From Streptococcus orisasini (GTDB lineage: Bacteria > Bacillota > Bacilli > Lactobacillales > Streptococcaceae), in assembly GCF_001431045.1 (NCBI RefSeq), contig NZ_BCLE01000009.1, positions 1-64,000 of the forward strand: a stretch of 64,000 bases of DNA. The letters are read 5' to 3'. A model generated the notes under the pieces. The model was not told the DNA's origin. It worked only from the letters and a program-made list of their open reading frames with translations, and did no database searches. Shown in pieces: positions 1 to 9,625 of this stretch; position 1 is the stretch's first letter; each line of letters begins with the position of its first letter. The position numbers were made by a program, and so were the translations under genes.

Positions 1-19
1 GAACAAACTTTTAGGAAAG

Positions 20-868
20 CTAATTTTTTAATTGGTATTCATTTAAAATATCAGCACCTGATGTAATGCATTTTGCACCTTCCTGAATGAGATGGTGGCA
101 GCCATCTGACTGACCGTCTAAAATATTTCCTGGGACGGCAAAAACATCTCGGCCTTCTTCCAAAGCCCGCTCACAAGTAATCAAGCTGCCTGAACGTGTT
201 TTAGCCTCTGCTACTACCACTCCTTGAGAAAGACCAGCAATGATACGATTGCGCTCTGGAAAGTGATACTTAAGCGGCAGACTGTGAGCTTCGTATTCTG
301 ATAACAATAATTGTTTTTCAGCAATGTAATTTTGCAACTGACGATTCTCATGAGGATAATAAACATCGAAACCTGTGCCAATAACAGCAATGGTGGCTCC
401 GCCATTCTTTAAACTGGCTAGGTGCGCAGCAGTATCGACACCGCGGGCTAATCCGCTGACGATTACAAACTGGTTTCCTAGTTCCTGAATGATTTTTTTA
501 ACAGCATCTGCACCAATCTTGCTGACATTTCGAGAGCCAACAACGGCCATTTTAGGCTTGTTCATAAGTTCCAAATCGCCTTGATAAAACAAAAGAACAG
601 GCGGATTGTAAATCGTTTTGAGTTCTAAGGGATATTCCTTATCTAATATAGACAAAGACGGAAAACGATTAAATTCATCACGTAATTCTTTGCTCTTAAG
701 ATTTTTGTAAGTTTCCATAAAAATCAGAGGATCCTTGCATTTGGAAACAACGGCCATATCCCGCAGTGATAAAGATTTCTGCTTCTTTTTCTGATAATCA
801 AGAATACTCAAGATATTAAGGTTGGTCAAGCCAGCTTTTTTTAGTTTAAATAGTTGAAAATTATCCAT
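20..868 (-). CDS. dprA: DNA-processing protein DprA
   Basis: DprA binds incoming single-stranded DNA during natural transformation and loads RecA on it in the cytoplasm. The 282-residue protein has the Rossmann-like DprA core: VGSRN near residue 113, SGLARGVD, GTGFDVYYP and the FPERNRIIAGLS segment, all typical of the family. I start it at the ATG at 868, which has GAGG six bases upstream, rather than at an in-frame GTG four codons earlier. A bidirectional terminator separates it from the acetyltransferase upstream. The gene is complete, with the stop 19 bases inside the window edge. In streptococci dprA is a late competence gene induced by ComX; no cin-box was identified here. Confidence 0.95.
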   Translation of the reverse strand: MDNFQLFKLKKAGLTNLNILSILDYQKKKQKSLSLRDMAVVSKCKDPLIFMETYKNLKSKELRDEFNRFPSLSILDKEYPLELKTIYNPPVLLFYQGDLELMNKPKMAVVGSRNVSKIGADAVKKIIQELGNQFVIVSGLARGVDTAAHLASLKNGGATIAVIGTGFDVYYPHENRQLQNYIAEKQLLLSEYEAHSLPLKYHFPERNRIIAGLSQGVVVAEAKTRSGSLITCERALEEGRDVFAVPGNILDGQSDGCHHLIQEGAKCITSGADILNEYQLKN

Positions 869-895
869 TTTATACCTCACTATTTAAACTATTCG

Positions 896-930
896 AAAAA
901 ACCTGACCAATTTGGCCAAGTTTTTTTCAA
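896..930. terminator. Bidirectional terminator, dprA / acetyltransferase gap
   Basis: An A-rich flank, an imperfect inverted repeat (acctgacc / ggccaagt around aatt) and a T-run give a hairpin with T/A tails on both sides. It lies between the end of the acetyltransferase gene and the start of dprA, both leftward. Confidence 0.6.
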
Positions 931-931
931 A

Positions 932-1480
932 TTATAACTCTTTAATAATTTTTGCAGGATTGCCAGCAATCAAAACATTATCACCGAACGATTTTGTTAC
1001 AACACTCCCTGCTCCAATGACAACATTATCTCCCAGCACAACACCAGGCAAAATAGTCACCCCACCGCCTGCCCAGAGATTATCACCTATTGTGATAGAT
1101 GCACCATATTCCAGACCGGAAATGCGTTCTTTGGCATCCAGCGGATGCAGCGGCGTCAGCAGCTGAGTGTTGGGGCCAATCATGGCATTATCTCCGATGC
1201 GAATTTCACAGACATCAAGAAAAGTACAATTAAAATTAGCGTAAAAATTCTCACCTACATGGATATTACAGCCATAATCACAGGAGAACTGCGGTTCAAT
1301 CATGATATGGTTACCAGTTGTGCCAAACCAATTTTTTAGCAGTTCCTGACGCTTGATGCGATCGAGCTCATTATTAAAAACAGCCATCTTCTCACGCGCT
1401 CTTAATCGCAATTGTTTTAAATCCGCATCAGCTGCATCATACAGCTCTCCAGCCAGCATTTTTTCTCTCTCACTCACCAT
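932..1480 (-). CDS. Maltose O-acetyltransferase-like hexapeptide acetyltransferase
   Basis: Acetyl-CoA-dependent sugar O-acetyltransferase of the Maa/NodL/LacA group, cytoplasmic. The 182-residue protein starts with the Mac domain (EREKMLAGELYDAADADL) and continues into left-handed beta-helix hexapeptide repeats (IGDNAMIGPNTQL; IGDNLWAGGGVTILPGVVLGDNVVIGAGSVV) with the usual closing AGNPAKII. I use the ATG at 1480; a GTG three codons upstream is also in frame and neither has a strong Shine-Dalgarno. The physiological acceptor cannot be told from sequence. A second family member lies at 38077-38646 in the accessory block. Confidence 0.85.
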   Translation of the reverse strand: MVSEREKMLAGELYDAADADLKQLRLRAREKMAVFNNELDRIKRQELLKNWFGTTGNHIMIEPQFSCDYGCNIHVGENFYANFNCTFLDVCEIRIGDNAMIGPNTQLLTPLHPLDAKERISGLEYGASITIGDNLWAGGGVTILPGVVLGDNVVIGAGSVVTKSFGDNVLIAGNPAKIIKEL

Positions 1481-1539
1481 AAAAATCACTTTTCATTAAT
1501 CATTTTTAGTACTGTACTTTAAGTCTATTATAGCATGAA

Positions 1540-1574
1540 GGCGTTCGATTTTTAACACATCGAACGCCTTTTCT
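1540..1574. terminator. Terminator after the siderophore ABC operon
   Basis: Perfect 11-base inverted repeat (ggcgttcgatt region with its complement at 1561-1568) followed on the minus strand by an A/T-rich tail. It lies between the stop of the binding-protein gene and the acetyltransferase start and could serve both directions. Confidence 0.6.
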
Positions 1575-2594
1575 TTATTTTTTAGTAATCAATGATTGAA
1601 CTTCTTTAATCATTGATTTGGTAACTCTAACACCGCCTGTGTTAAGATACCAATTTTTGCCATTAACCTGAAAAACATGTTTATTTTTGACTGCATCTGT
1701 ATCCTTGATAACATCATTTTTAAGGATCTTATCTGCAGAAGCATCCTGACCAATTGTTGCTCCTCGGTCCAAAACAAAAAGGTACTGAGGATTCTTTTCC
1801 GAGATATACTCGTAAGAAACAGAGGAACCATGAATACTTGCTTTTTCTCCTTCGTTAACAGCCTTGAATCCAGCTTCTTTAAAAATCCAGCCAAAACGTC
1901 CTTCTGGCGATTGACTTAAAAGTTCACCACTGTTTGCTAAGACAAATAAGGCTGACGAATTATCCAGAGCCTGAACTTTTGACTTTAACTTTTTAAGAGA
2001 ATTGTCAAGTTCTTTGTTATAAGCTGCAGCTTTCTTTTCCTTACCAAAAATTTTACCAAAAGTTGTTACTTTTTCTTTCACACCAGCGATAAGATTAGCA
2101 TCAGAAGCTGCAGAACCATAAACAATAGATGCTTTTGGAGCTGCTTTTTTCAATTCTTCAATGTTCTTAGATGACGCAGAACGTGCACTGATAACAATCA
2201 AATCAGGTTGAATTTTTGCAATAGCTTCGAAATCAGGTTCAAAAAGGGATCCCGCATTTTGATATTTTTTAGCAGAATAAATTTTCTTCATATCTTTATT
2301 CAGCATATCAAGACCGTGTTGAGATTTTGGGACAGCAACAATGTTCTTTTCCTTTCCCAATGCAGTAATTGTATCCAAGGCTCCTAAATCATAAACAACA
2401 ACTTTTTTAGGATTCTTTTTTACAGTGACCGTTTCCTTTACCATTTTAGGCTCAGCATTTCTGTCCCTTGACTGAATAGAATAATTATTTTCAATTTTTA
2501 CAGTTTTATCTGCTGCAAAAGCTTTGTTTGGCAACACAAAAGCAAACACTGCTATAAAGAAAGCAATAACAATCGTTTTTTTAGATAATTTCAT
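1575..2594 (-). CDS. Fe-siderophore/heme-type ABC transporter substrate-binding protein
   Basis: Extracytoplasmic binding protein of the FecB/FhuD (type III periplasmic-binding) family, expected to deliver an iron chelate to the permeases encoded upstream. The 339-residue protein has an N-terminal signal sequence (KLSKKTIVIAFF... LPNKAFAADK) and two lobes joined by a long helix; VVVYDLGALDTITALG and IQPDLIVISARSAS are typical family segments. The start at 2594 has GAGG eight bases upstream; an ATG two codons earlier would overlap that site. Oddly there is no lipobox cysteine: the signal ends in an AFA-A type I site, whereas Gram-positive binding proteins are usually lipoproteins. It is the last gene of the operon, 37 bases after the ATPase gene. 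The ligand is unknown. Confidence 0.88.
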   Translation of the reverse strand: MKLSKKTIVIAFFIAVFAFVLPNKAFAADKTVKIENNYSIQSRDRNAEPKMVKETVTVKKNPKKVVVYDLGALDTITALGKEKNIVAVPKSQHGLDMLNKDMKKIYSAKKYQNAGSLFEPDFEAIAKIQPDLIVISARSASSKNIEELKKAAPKASIVYGSAASDANLIAGVKEKVTTFGKIFGKEKKAAAYNKELDNSLKKLKSKVQALDNSSALFVLANSGELLSQSPEGRFGWIFKEAGFKAVNEGEKASIHGSSVSYEYISEKNPQYLFVLDRGATIGQDASADKILKNDVIKDTDAVKNKHVFQVNGKNWYLNTGGVRVTKSMIKEVQSLITKK

Positions 2595-2631
2595 TCTCAT
2601 CTCCTCATGATAATAACGTGAAAAGAGCAAT

Positions 2632-3438
2632 TCATTTGTTTATAGGTAGCGTGCTGTTTGACAAATGCACTTGCTCCTGAGGGTCAAAATAGTTACAAAT
2701 CTTTCTTCCTTGATAAGTTTCAATTTTTATTGGCATATCGTAGATTTCAGACAAGATATCTTCTTTGACCACCTCATCCACAGTTCCGTTAGCAATAATC
2801 TTTCCTTCTTTTAAAGCGATAATATTGTCGGCATAGCAAGAAGCAAAGTTAATATCGTGAATCACAAGTATAATCGTTTTATTAAAATCTTTTACTAGAC
2901 GTCTCAGTATCTGCATAATTTGAACAGAGTGTTTCATGTCCAGATTATTCAAAGGTTCATCCAGCAATATGTAGTCTGTATCCTGCGCCAGCGTCATAGC
3001 AATAAACGCTCGCTGTATTTGACCGCCGCTTAATTCATTAAGAAAACGATCTTTGATTGTTTTTAGCTCCATGTAATGAAGCGCTTGTTCTATCTTATCG
3101 TGATCATCTACAGACAGCCTTCCCTGACTGTGAGGAAATCTTCCAAAGGCTACAAGTTCTGCTACTGTAATCTTAAGGTTGATATAATTAGACTGTCTTA
3201 AGATAGCCAAGTGTTTAGCTAGTTCTTTGCTGTTATAGGCTTTTAAGCTCCTTTTGTCCAGAAAAACCTCACCGCTGTCACAATCCTTCAGACGACTGAT
3301 AATAGACAGCAAGGTGCTTTTCCCTGAACCATTTGGTCCTATAATAGCTGTGATTTTTCCTTTTTCAATGTTCAGAGTCAAATCTTTGAGAACTGTTTTT
3401 TGCCGGTAGCGCTTAATAATATTTCTTATAGAAATCAT
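2632..3438 (-). CDS. Fe-siderophore ABC transporter ATP-binding protein
   Basis: Cytoplasmic ATPase of the FecE/FepC family powering iron-chelate uptake. The 268-residue protein has Walker A GPNGSGKST (residues 34-42), signature LSGGQ, Walker B DYILLDEP and the switch histidine in LVIHD. Its start overlaps the stop of the upstream permease by four bases (ATGA type), which indicates translational coupling. All four genes of the operon read leftward in the order permease, permease, ATPase, binding protein. Confidence 0.93.
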   Translation of the reverse strand: MISIRNIIKRYRQKTVLKDLTLNIEKGKITAIIGPNGSGKSTLLSIISRLKDCDSGEVFLDKRSLKAYNSKELAKHLAILRQSNYINLKITVAELVAFGRFPHSQGRLSVDDHDKIEQALHYMELKTIKDRFLNELSGGQIQRAFIAMTLAQDTDYILLDEPLNNLDMKHSVQIMQILRRLVKDFNKTIILVIHDINFASCYADNIIALKEGKIIANGTVDEVVKEDILSEIYDMPIKIETYQGRKICNYFDPQEQVHLSNSTLPINK

Positions 3439-4412
3439 TTATCCTTACTCTCCTTTAATAAAATGAGGATAAAATAAATCCCCCCAAAGAAATTTAAAAT
3501 AACACTCAGCTGTGTTCCTAAGGAAAGAACATATTGGACAATAACCTGTCCGCCAGTTAAGGCAGCCATTCCTATCAAAACACTGGCTGGCAATAAAATT
3601 CTGTGACGATAGGTCGGAAAAAGCTGATAAGCCAGATTAACAACCAGAAGCCCAAAAAAAGTAATGGGACCAACAAGTGCAGTCGCAACAGCAACTAAAA
3701 CAGAGATTAAAATAAACAATCTCATAATCAGACGATCATATTCCAGACCCAGACTAATCGCAGTATCCTTTCCCAGCAAAATAACATCCAATTGACTCAA
3801 GTAGGCACTATTGAGCAAGAGAATCAAAAAAACAATAATAACCGATACCCATAAAAGCTTAGTATTAACAGCATTAAAGCTGGCAAATAAATTATTTTGC
3901 AAAACCAAGAAATCACTGGGATCAATTAACATTTGGAAAAAGGAAGATAAAGAACTAAAAAGAGTATTTAAAACCAAGCCGCAAAGCAAAATAAAATAAA
4001 CCGAGTACTCTTGCTGTTTAAAAAGAATTTTAAACAATAAAAGAGCAAATCCTATCATAATCGCTAAGGATAAGAGATAATTAACAAAAGAAGACAGCTT
4101 AATGATTTGCTGACTGCCCAAAAAGAAGAGCATTATAGTTTGGATAAAGACATAAATACTGTCTAAACCAATAATGCTTGGTGTTAAAATACGATTGTTA
4201 CTGATTGTTTGAAAAATCAGCGTAGAAACACCAATACATACTGCTGTTAGCAAAAGAGCTAACAATCTCTTATAGCGTGCTTGGACAATATAGATGAGTA
4301 AAAAAGAATTAGCATCCCTTCCAATTCCATAAAGTAAATAAAGCAAAGACAAGGCAAGAACCAAAATACAAGTCAGACCCAATTTTTTCCTATGAGATAA
4401 GGATATTCTCAC
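3435..4412 (-). CDS. Fe-siderophore ABC transporter permease (second subunit)
   Basis: Integral membrane permease of the FecCD/BtuC family, 325 residues, with about nine hydrophobic segments. The cytoplasmic coupling region reads GKDTAISLGLEYDRL and the family segment VGPITFFGLLVVNLAYQL is visible. It overlaps the preceding permease by four bases and the ATPase by four bases, so the operon is tightly coupled. It should form a heterodimer with the product of 4409-5371. Confidence 0.92.
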   Translation of the reverse strand: MRISLSHRKKLGLTCILVLALSLLYLLYGIGRDANSFLLIYIVQARYKRLLALLLTAVCIGVSTLIFQTISNNRILTPSIIGLDSIYVFIQTIMLFFLGSQQIIKLSSFVNYLLSLAIMIGFALLLFKILFKQQEYSVYFILLCGLVLNTLFSSLSSFFQMLIDPSDFLVLQNNLFASFNAVNTKLLWVSVIIVFLILLLNSAYLSQLDVILLGKDTAISLGLEYDRLIMRLFILISVLVAVATALVGPITFFGLLVVNLAYQLFPTYRHRILLPASVLIGMAALTGGQVIVQYVLSLGTQLSVILNFFGGIYFILILLKESKDK

Positions 4413-5371
4413 CAGCTCTTCCTTCCCTTCAGTAAGAAATAAAGGAAGAAAGAACTTCCGACTATCCCCATAGTTAATCCTATCGAAATTTCATGAGGAA
4501 AAATCAACAGGCGCCCTAAAATATCGCAGCTTAAGACAATCACAGCTCCTAAAAGAGACGTTAGTGTTAAACTTTTTTTCATATTGTCGCCCTTGATATT
4601 GGAAATCATGTTTGGAACGATTAACCCCAAGAAAGGAAGTCTGCCGATGATTGTGACAATAACGGCAGTCATAATCGAAACGATTATCAAACCTAGATTG
4701 ATAACTGCTTGATAATTGAGCCCTAAATTCTTGGAAAAGTCCTCACCCAGTCCTGCTATTGTAAACTGATGCGCATAAAGATAGGTTACCAGCAAACAAG
4801 GAAGTACTAAAAATAAAATCTCATACCGATGAGAAGTTATGATAGAAAAATTACCTTCCAACCAACTATTCACTGATTGTAATATTTGAAATTGAACCCC
4901 TAAAAAGGTACTAATAGCTGATACAACCTGTCCCAGCATCAAACCTACTAATGGAATAAAAATCTCATCTTTAAATCTAATAACCCTTAAAAGATAAACA
5001 AAAAACAAGGAACCAAAAATGACAAAGACTGATGAGACAGTCAGCTGTAACAGCAAAGAAGATTTGCTAAAAAAGATAATGCTGATAACAACTCCCAGCT
5101 TTGCCCAATCCATTGTCCCGGCCGTGGTTGGCGAGACGAATCTATTTTGTGTTAATTGCTGCATTGTCAAACCGCATACGGCTAAACTAGAACCAGCAAT
5201 TAAGAGACTAATTGTTCTAGGAATACGACTAGATAATAAAATATTAAATTGTGAATCGTCTAAAGAACCCAAATCAAAAACTGAAAGGCTCTTGACACCG
5301 ATAAATATTGAAACGAGAGAAAGAAAGACTGCTGCTGTTCCCAGCACTGGAACAGAGAGTACTTTTTTCAT
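4409..5371 (-). CDS. Fe-siderophore ABC transporter permease (first subunit)
   Basis: FecCD-family permease of 320 residues and first gene of the uptake operon. The hallmark segment RIPRTISLLIAGSSLAVCGLTMQQLTQNRFVSPTTAGTMDWA is present, as is the ATPase-contact loop GEDFSKNLGLNYQ. I start it at 5371, where GAGAGG lies seven bases upstream; in-frame ATGs further out would start inside that site. A short inverted repeat just upstream (5402-5419) is a candidate operator. Confidence 0.9.
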   Translation of the reverse strand: MKKVLSVPVLGTAAVFLSLVSIFIGVKSLSVFDLGSLDDSQFNILLSSRIPRTISLLIAGSSLAVCGLTMQQLTQNRFVSPTTAGTMDWAKLGVVISIIFFSKSSLLLQLTVSSVFVIFGSLFFVYLLRVIRFKDEIFIPLVGLMLGQVVSAISTFLGVQFQILQSVNSWLEGNFSIITSHRYEILFLVLPCLLVTYLYAHQFTIAGLGEDFSKNLGLNYQAVINLGLIIVSIMTAVIVTIIGRLPFLGLIVPNMISNIKGDNMKKSLTLTSLLGAVIVLSCDILGRLLIFPHEISIGLTMGIVGSSFFLYFLLKGRKSW

Positions 5372-5401
5372 AAACATTCCTCTCGAAAAGTGTAATTTGA
5401 T

Positions 5402-5419
5402 GTAAGCAAACAAGCTTAC
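5402..5419. promoter_or_regulatory. Candidate operator of the iron-uptake operon
   Basis: Perfect inverted repeat GTAAGC-N6-GCTTAC, 31 bases before the first permease start, downstream of an AT-rich region with a TATGAT-like -10 on the minus strand. It could bind a metal-responsive or other dimeric regulator; it is not an obvious Fur box. The assignment is inferred from position and symmetry only. Confidence 0.35.
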
Positions 5420-5483
5420 CAACTTATTTTATCATAAAAATTAGAAAATCCGTATAAGGTTTTTGCATCAATGCAAAAAAATC

Positions 5484-5516
5484 GGGGACAGCACATTATA
5501 TGCTGTCCCAGTTTAA
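5484..5516. terminator. Terminator after rnhB
   Basis: Hairpin with arms gggacagca / tgctgtccc around a cattata loop, directly after the rnhB stop on the minus strand. The minus-strand tail continues into the A-rich iron-operon leader. Confidence 0.65.
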
Positions 5517-5517
5517 T

Positions 5518-6288
5518 TTATTTATTAGCCCACAGAGACCTGACTGGCTCAAAACTTCGCCGATGAATCGGCGTCGCTCCTCGTTCCTGAAGTCCTTTTA
5601 AATGTTCCTTGGTTCCATAGCCAACATTTCGGGCAAAACCATACCCTGGAAACTCTTGATCATAGGCTGCCATCATGCGATCGCGCGTAACCTTAGCAAC
5701 AATAGAGGCTGCTGCTATTGATAGACTAGTTGCATCTCCTTTGATAATGGACTGTTGCGGCAAATCTACATCTAACTTCATGGCATCAATCAAGAGCCCT
5801 TGAGGACTAAGCGTAAGATTGCTTAGAGCATCCAACATAGCTAATTTTGTCGCCTCATAGATATTGACCTCATCAATGACCTGACTGTCCTTAATGCCGA
5901 TGCCAACAGCTAAAGCTTCTGCCATAACCGCTTCATAAATAGCACGATGTTTGGCCTTGGGGATTTTTTTACTGTCATTTAGCCCTTGGATTTTACAGTG
6001 TTTGGGTAAGATGACTGCTGCTGCGACAACGGGACCAGCCAATGGGCCACGTCCCACTTCATCAATACCAGCGATAAGCTCAATTCCTTGATCATACCAC
6101 TCCTTTTCATAGCGCAACATATTTTCTAAACGCATGTCTTCATCTATCGTGGCTTGAATCGCTTTGCGACGCTGTTTAATGGCAGCCTGCACCCCTGAGC
6201 GGGTATCGCTGTAAAAGGCTTCCCAACGGCTATCAGTCAAATCTGTAATAGCTTGTAACGCTGCTTTTACTTCCTTAATTGTCGCCAT
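5518..6288 (-). CDS. rnhB: Ribonuclease HII
   Basis: Cleaves the RNA strand of RNA-DNA hybrids and removes single ribonucleotides from DNA; cytoplasmic. The 256-residue protein has the type 2 RNase H motif [22 protein letters not shown] with the catalytic D-E pair, then GLNDSKK, and the [12 protein letters not shown] helix. An extra N-terminal part of about 70 residues before the catalytic domain is normal for Firmicute RNase HII. Its start overlaps the rbgA stop by 14 bases; the rbgA-rnhB pair is a conserved Firmicute arrangement. Confidence 0.96.
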   Translation of the reverse strand: MATIKEVKAALQAITDLTDSRWEAFYSDTRSGVQAAIKQRRKAIQATIDEDMRLENMLRYEKEWYDQGIELIAGIDEVGRGPLAGPVVAAAVILPKHCKIQGLNDSKKIPKAKHRAIYEAVMAEALAVGIGIKDSQVIDEVNIYEATKLAMLDALSNLTLSPQGLLIDAMKLDVDLPQQSIIKGDATSLSIAAASIVAKVTRDRMMAAYDQEFPGYGFARNVGYGTKEHLKGLQERGATPIHRRSFEPVRSLWANK

Positions 6289-7126
6289 CTAAATCACTAA
6301 CCCTATCCAATGTGTACCTGCCAAGCTTCCCGTTGCGAACTTCTTTAATAAACAAAGAATAAAAACGATCATAATCGTCACGAAAACCAAGTTTTTGAGT
6401 CATGTTCATGATGATTTCCGGTACTTCCGCATCAAGACCGATTCCTTTGAAGCGTTCTTCTAACCGCTCTGGATAATTTTCCTTGAAATAGCTGAGTCCA
6501 AAAATCGTCACCTCGTCCATTGGGAGTAACTGGTCTTTGATAGCTCCTGTCAAAGCCAATTTAAGCCCTACTGTTTCATCTTCAAATTTAGGCCAGAGAA
6601 TCCCTGGAGTGTCTAAAATTTCTAAGTTCTTATTAGATTTCAGCCACTGCTGCCCCTTGGTCACTCCTGGTCTATCACCAACGACAGCAATTTTTTTACC
6701 AGCCAAACGATTCATAAGCGTTGACTTACCAGCGTTTGGAATACCGATAATCATGGTTCGCAAGGTCTCTTTTTTTATGCCGCGTTCACGAAGTTTACTA
6801 AGCTTTTCTGCCATCAACTCTTTGGCTGCATCAGTTACTTTCTTGACAGTCGACTGCTCTTTAGAATTAATTGCCAAGGTTTTAATTCCCTGTTTTTCAA
6901 AAAAGCTACGCCACTCCAAAGTACGAGCACTATCGGCCAAATCTGCCTTATTTAAAATCATCAACTTTGGTTTATCCCCTACAATCTTTGTCAGCATAGG
7001 ATTCTGACTAGACAAGGGCAAACGAGCATCCACTAAAACCGTCACAAAATCCACGTGTTTGAGGTTTTCTTGTACCTGCCTCCTTGCCTTGGACATATGC
7101 CCTGGAAACCATTGAATAATTGCCAT
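6275..7126 (-). CDS. rbgA: Ribosome biogenesis GTPase RbgA (YlqF)
   Basis: Circularly permuted GTPase needed for late 50S subunit assembly. The 283-residue protein shows the permuted order: G4 (LNKADL) comes before G1 ([12 protein letters not shown]) and G3 (LDTPG). The N-terminal [14 protein letters not shown] is characteristic of the family. The ATG at 7126 follows a short AT-rich leader and is the first gene of the rbgA-rnhB operon. It is the last recognisable core gene before the island. Confidence 0.96.
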   Translation of the reverse strand: MAIIQWFPGHMSKARRQVQENLKHVDFVTVLVDARLPLSSQNPMLTKIVGDKPKLMILNKADLADSARTLEWRSFFEKQGIKTLAINSKEQSTVKKVTDAAKELMAEKLSKLRERGIKKETLRTMIIGIPNAGKSTLMNRLAGKKIAVVGDRPGVTKGQQWLKSNKNLEILDTPGILWPKFEDETVGLKLALTGAIKDQLLPMDEVTIFGLSYFKENYPERLEERFKGIGLDAEVPEIIMNMTQKLGFRDDYDRFYSLFIKEVRNGKLGRYTLDRVSDLDGDN

Positions 7127-7636
7127 GAGTGTATAATTCCTTTCGTATCAAGGGTTCTGAACTTCCCAATTTCCTTATTTAGCTTAAATTATTATGTATC
7201 CATTTTTACTAAGATATCTATCGTCAGTAATTTTTGTTTCTATTATACGAAATCATATTGTTCCATTTATGGCTATAAACCATATTTCAATCACTTCCAT
7301 TATAAAAAGAAAAGCGAAATTATTGCCAATAAAACAAGTAACCTTTTTATTATAACATGATTTTCATTATTTGACTGTTTTTTGTCTTCACTTCACAAAC
7401 TGTTCAAATCCTTCTAAGTTAATGATATGATAAACCTAATGTTCCATTCCAAAATCCCTATCAAAAATGGTCTTAATTCAAAAATGAAAAGTCTACAAGA
7501 AAACGCAAATTTCTCAAATATCGATTGGTAGGACAAGATTCTCAATCTCAGTCTTAGGCGGCTTCTTTCCTTTGTCAATGTGACGTAACAATCATAGACC
7601 TAAAAACACCAAGCTACACGGCCTGGTGTGAACATA
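7127..7636. other. Intergenic left boundary of the accessory region
   Basis: About 510 bases with no convincing gene. It holds the leftward rbgA promoter region near 7130-7350, low-complexity AT-rich sequence, a short open minus-strand stretch at 7514-7590 that reads like a decayed coding remnant (HIDKGKKPPKTEIENLVLP then a stop), and the hsdM terminator at 7598-7632. The change from core to island genes happens here. Confidence 0.5.
7598..7632 (-). terminator. hsdM terminator
   Basis: On the minus strand arms ACACCA and TGGTGT flank a 12-base loop and are followed by TTTTT, directly after the hsdM stop. Confidence 0.65.
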
Positions 7637-9238
7637 CTAGAGATTCAAATCCTTCAAAAAGGCGTCTAACTCTGCTTGTGCTTCTGGTGTGGTGCCTTTG
7701 AGTTGGTGAAGGAGGTCAGTCAACTGGGCTGACTTAGCTGCAATTTCTTGGTTAGTCTTGTTAATATTCGCCACAATATCCGTCAATGGGGCTACTTCTT
7801 CCTCCTCAAAAGTATCAACGTAACGAGGGATATTGAGGTTGAAATCATTCTCTTGCAGTTCTTCAAAGCTAGCCAGATGGGCAAACTTGTCCATATCCTC
7901 GCGAGACTTGTAAGCCTCTAAGATTTTTTCAATGTGCTTATCTTCCAGAAGGTTCTGGTTTTTACCCTTGGTAAATTCCTTAGAAGCATCAATAAAGTAA
8001 ACATCACGAGTGGTTCTATCTTTTTTGAGAATAATAACTGTGGTTGGAATGCTGGTATTGAAAAAGATATTGGCTGGCAAACCAATCACAGTGTCAATAG
8101 CCCCTTCTTCTAGCAAATGCTGACGGATTTTCCCTTCCGCATTCCCACGGAAAAGAACGCCGTGTGGTAGGACAATGGCCATAACCCCACCGTCTTGTTT
8201 GAGGTGATAGTAACCATGCAGGAGAAAGGCAAAGTCCGCTTTTGATTTTGGAGCCAAAGCACCAAATGCTGAAAAACGGGGGTCTTGCAAGAAACCACTA
8301 TCTGCTGCCCACTTGGCTGAGTAAGGTGGGTTCATGAGCACCCCATCAAAGTTGGTTGGCTCCTGCGTCGGCCAGTCCTCATCAAGCGTGTCTGCATTGT
8401 GCAAATACTGGTTTTCAATCGGCACACCGTGCAAAATCATGTTCATGCGAGCCAGATTATAGGTCGAGGTATTGAGCTCCTGGCCAAAATAAGAAATGGT
8501 ATTTGGTTCATGGCTGTACCGCTTAGCATTCAACAATAGAGAGCCAGATCCCATGGTCGCATCGTAAAGAGTGAAGCCTTTCTTATCCTCACGACCAAGC
8601 AGGGCAATCTGCGTCATTAGCTTAGCGACAGGCTGTGGCGTATAAAACTCTCCAGCCTTCTTCCCTGAGTCAGTCGCAAACTGACCAATCAGATACTCAT
8701 AAGCATCCCCAAGCATGTCACCAGCGTGACCTGCCACATCCAGCACTGCCAATTCTTTCATGACCCCAGAAATGGTCTGGTTTTGTTTTTGAGGCGTCGC
8801 CCCTAACTTCTTCGAGTACAAATCAATGTCCTCAAACAGATTTTCAAAGAGCTCGTCCGCCTGCTCGATGTTACGGAAGCCTTGTGCCAAGTCCTCTAGC
8901 TGGAAAGTGCCGTCATTAACCCGATCCACCAAGGCCGTAAAGGTCAAGTCTGGCTCAATGGCATAAGACATCTCACCCTTAATCACCGCCAGCAAATCAG
9001 CATGCGTCTCCTCATCCTCGTAGTAACTACGATAAAGGTCCAAGGCCTTGTGCAAATCATCGGTCGGCTCCTCCATGGTCTCAGCCACATAAAAGAGCAT
9101 CTTGTCCGACAGGTACTTGTAAAAGACCATGCCCAAGAGATAGGACTTGTAGTCATTGGCATCCATCTTAGAGCGGAGAATATCCGCCGAATTCCAAAGC
9201 GCCTGATAGAGCGATTGAGAGGTTTGTAGTTGTTCCAT
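7637..9238 (-). CDS. hsdM: Type I restriction-modification methyltransferase subunit HsdM
   Basis: N6-adenine methyltransferase subunit of a type I restriction-modification complex; it acts with HsdS for methylation and with HsdS plus HsdR for cleavage. The 533-residue protein has the N-terminal helical HsdM domain, SAM-binding motif I DATMGSGSLL (226-235) and catalytic motif IV NPPYS (303-307). Full length and intact. It lies 94 bases downstream of higA, and seven genes separate it from the furthest part of the hsdS operon, so it may have its own promoter. hsdS is at 11997 and hsdR at 22940; all read leftward, so the three subunits are scattered over 18 kb. Confidence 0.95.
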   Translation of the reverse strand: MEQLQTSQSLYQALWNSADILRSKMDANDYKSYLLGMVFYKYLSDKMLFYVAETMEEPTDDLHKALDLYRSYYEDEETHADLLAVIKGEMSYAIEPDLTFTALVDRVNDGTFQLEDLAQGFRNIEQADELFENLFEDIDLYSKKLGATPQKQNQTISGVMKELAVLDVAGHAGDMLGDAYEYLIGQFATDSGKKAGEFYTPQPVAKLMTQIALLGREDKKGFTLYDATMGSGSLLLNAKRYSHEPNTISYFGQELNTSTYNLARMNMILHGVPIENQYLHNADTLDEDWPTQEPTNFDGVLMNPPYSAKWAADSGFLQDPRFSAFGALAPKSKADFAFLLHGYYHLKQDGGVMAIVLPHGVLFRGNAEGKIRQHLLEEGAIDTVIGLPANIFFNTSIPTTVIILKKDRTTRDVYFIDASKEFTKGKNQNLLEDKHIEKILEAYKSREDMDKFAHLASFEELQENDFNLNIPRYVDTFEEEEVAPLTDIVANINKTNQEIAAKSAQLTDLLHQLKGTTPEAQAELDAFLKDLNL

Positions 9239-9331
9239 GTTTTTGTCTTTCTAATGGTTTATTTTTGGAAAATAGCAGAGCTGATAGGCAATATTCCAAG
9301 TAAACTAGATAGTCGTTGTTTTACTACTGCT

Positions 9332-9625
9332 TTATTCCTGCTCCAAAGGCACAACAGCCAAGGTCTTTCCAAGGCTGGCTAGCACTTTCAAAACGGTATC
9401 AAGTTGCGGACTGGTTTTTCCAGATTCCATCCGAGCAATCACAGGTTGACTAACACCGCTGAGCTGCTCCAATTTCTTCTGACTGATACCCTTTTCTTGT
9501 CTGGCCTTAATGAGCTCAAGCATAACTGCCACTCTCAAATCACTTTCACGCAATTCCTCAGGCGTAAAGAGTTCCGCTTGAACCTCTTCCCAACGACTAC
9601 CAATAGCTGGATTGTTTTTCATCAT
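9332..9625 (-). CDS. higA: HigA-like XRE antitoxin
   Basis: 97-residue antitoxin with a C-terminal Xre helix-turn-helix (EKGISQKKLEQLSGVSQPVIARMESGKTSPQLDTVLKVLASLG). The toxin gene precedes it and overlaps its start by four bases, the usual order for HigBA modules. It is expected to bind HigB and repress the promoter at 10000-10041, where a long inverted repeat overlaps the -10/-35 region. Confidence 0.88.
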   Translation of the reverse strand: MMKNNPAIGSRWEEVQAELFTPEELRESDLRVAVMLELIKARQEKGISQKKLEQLSGVSQPVIARMESGKTSPQLDTVLKVLASLGKTLAVVPLEQE

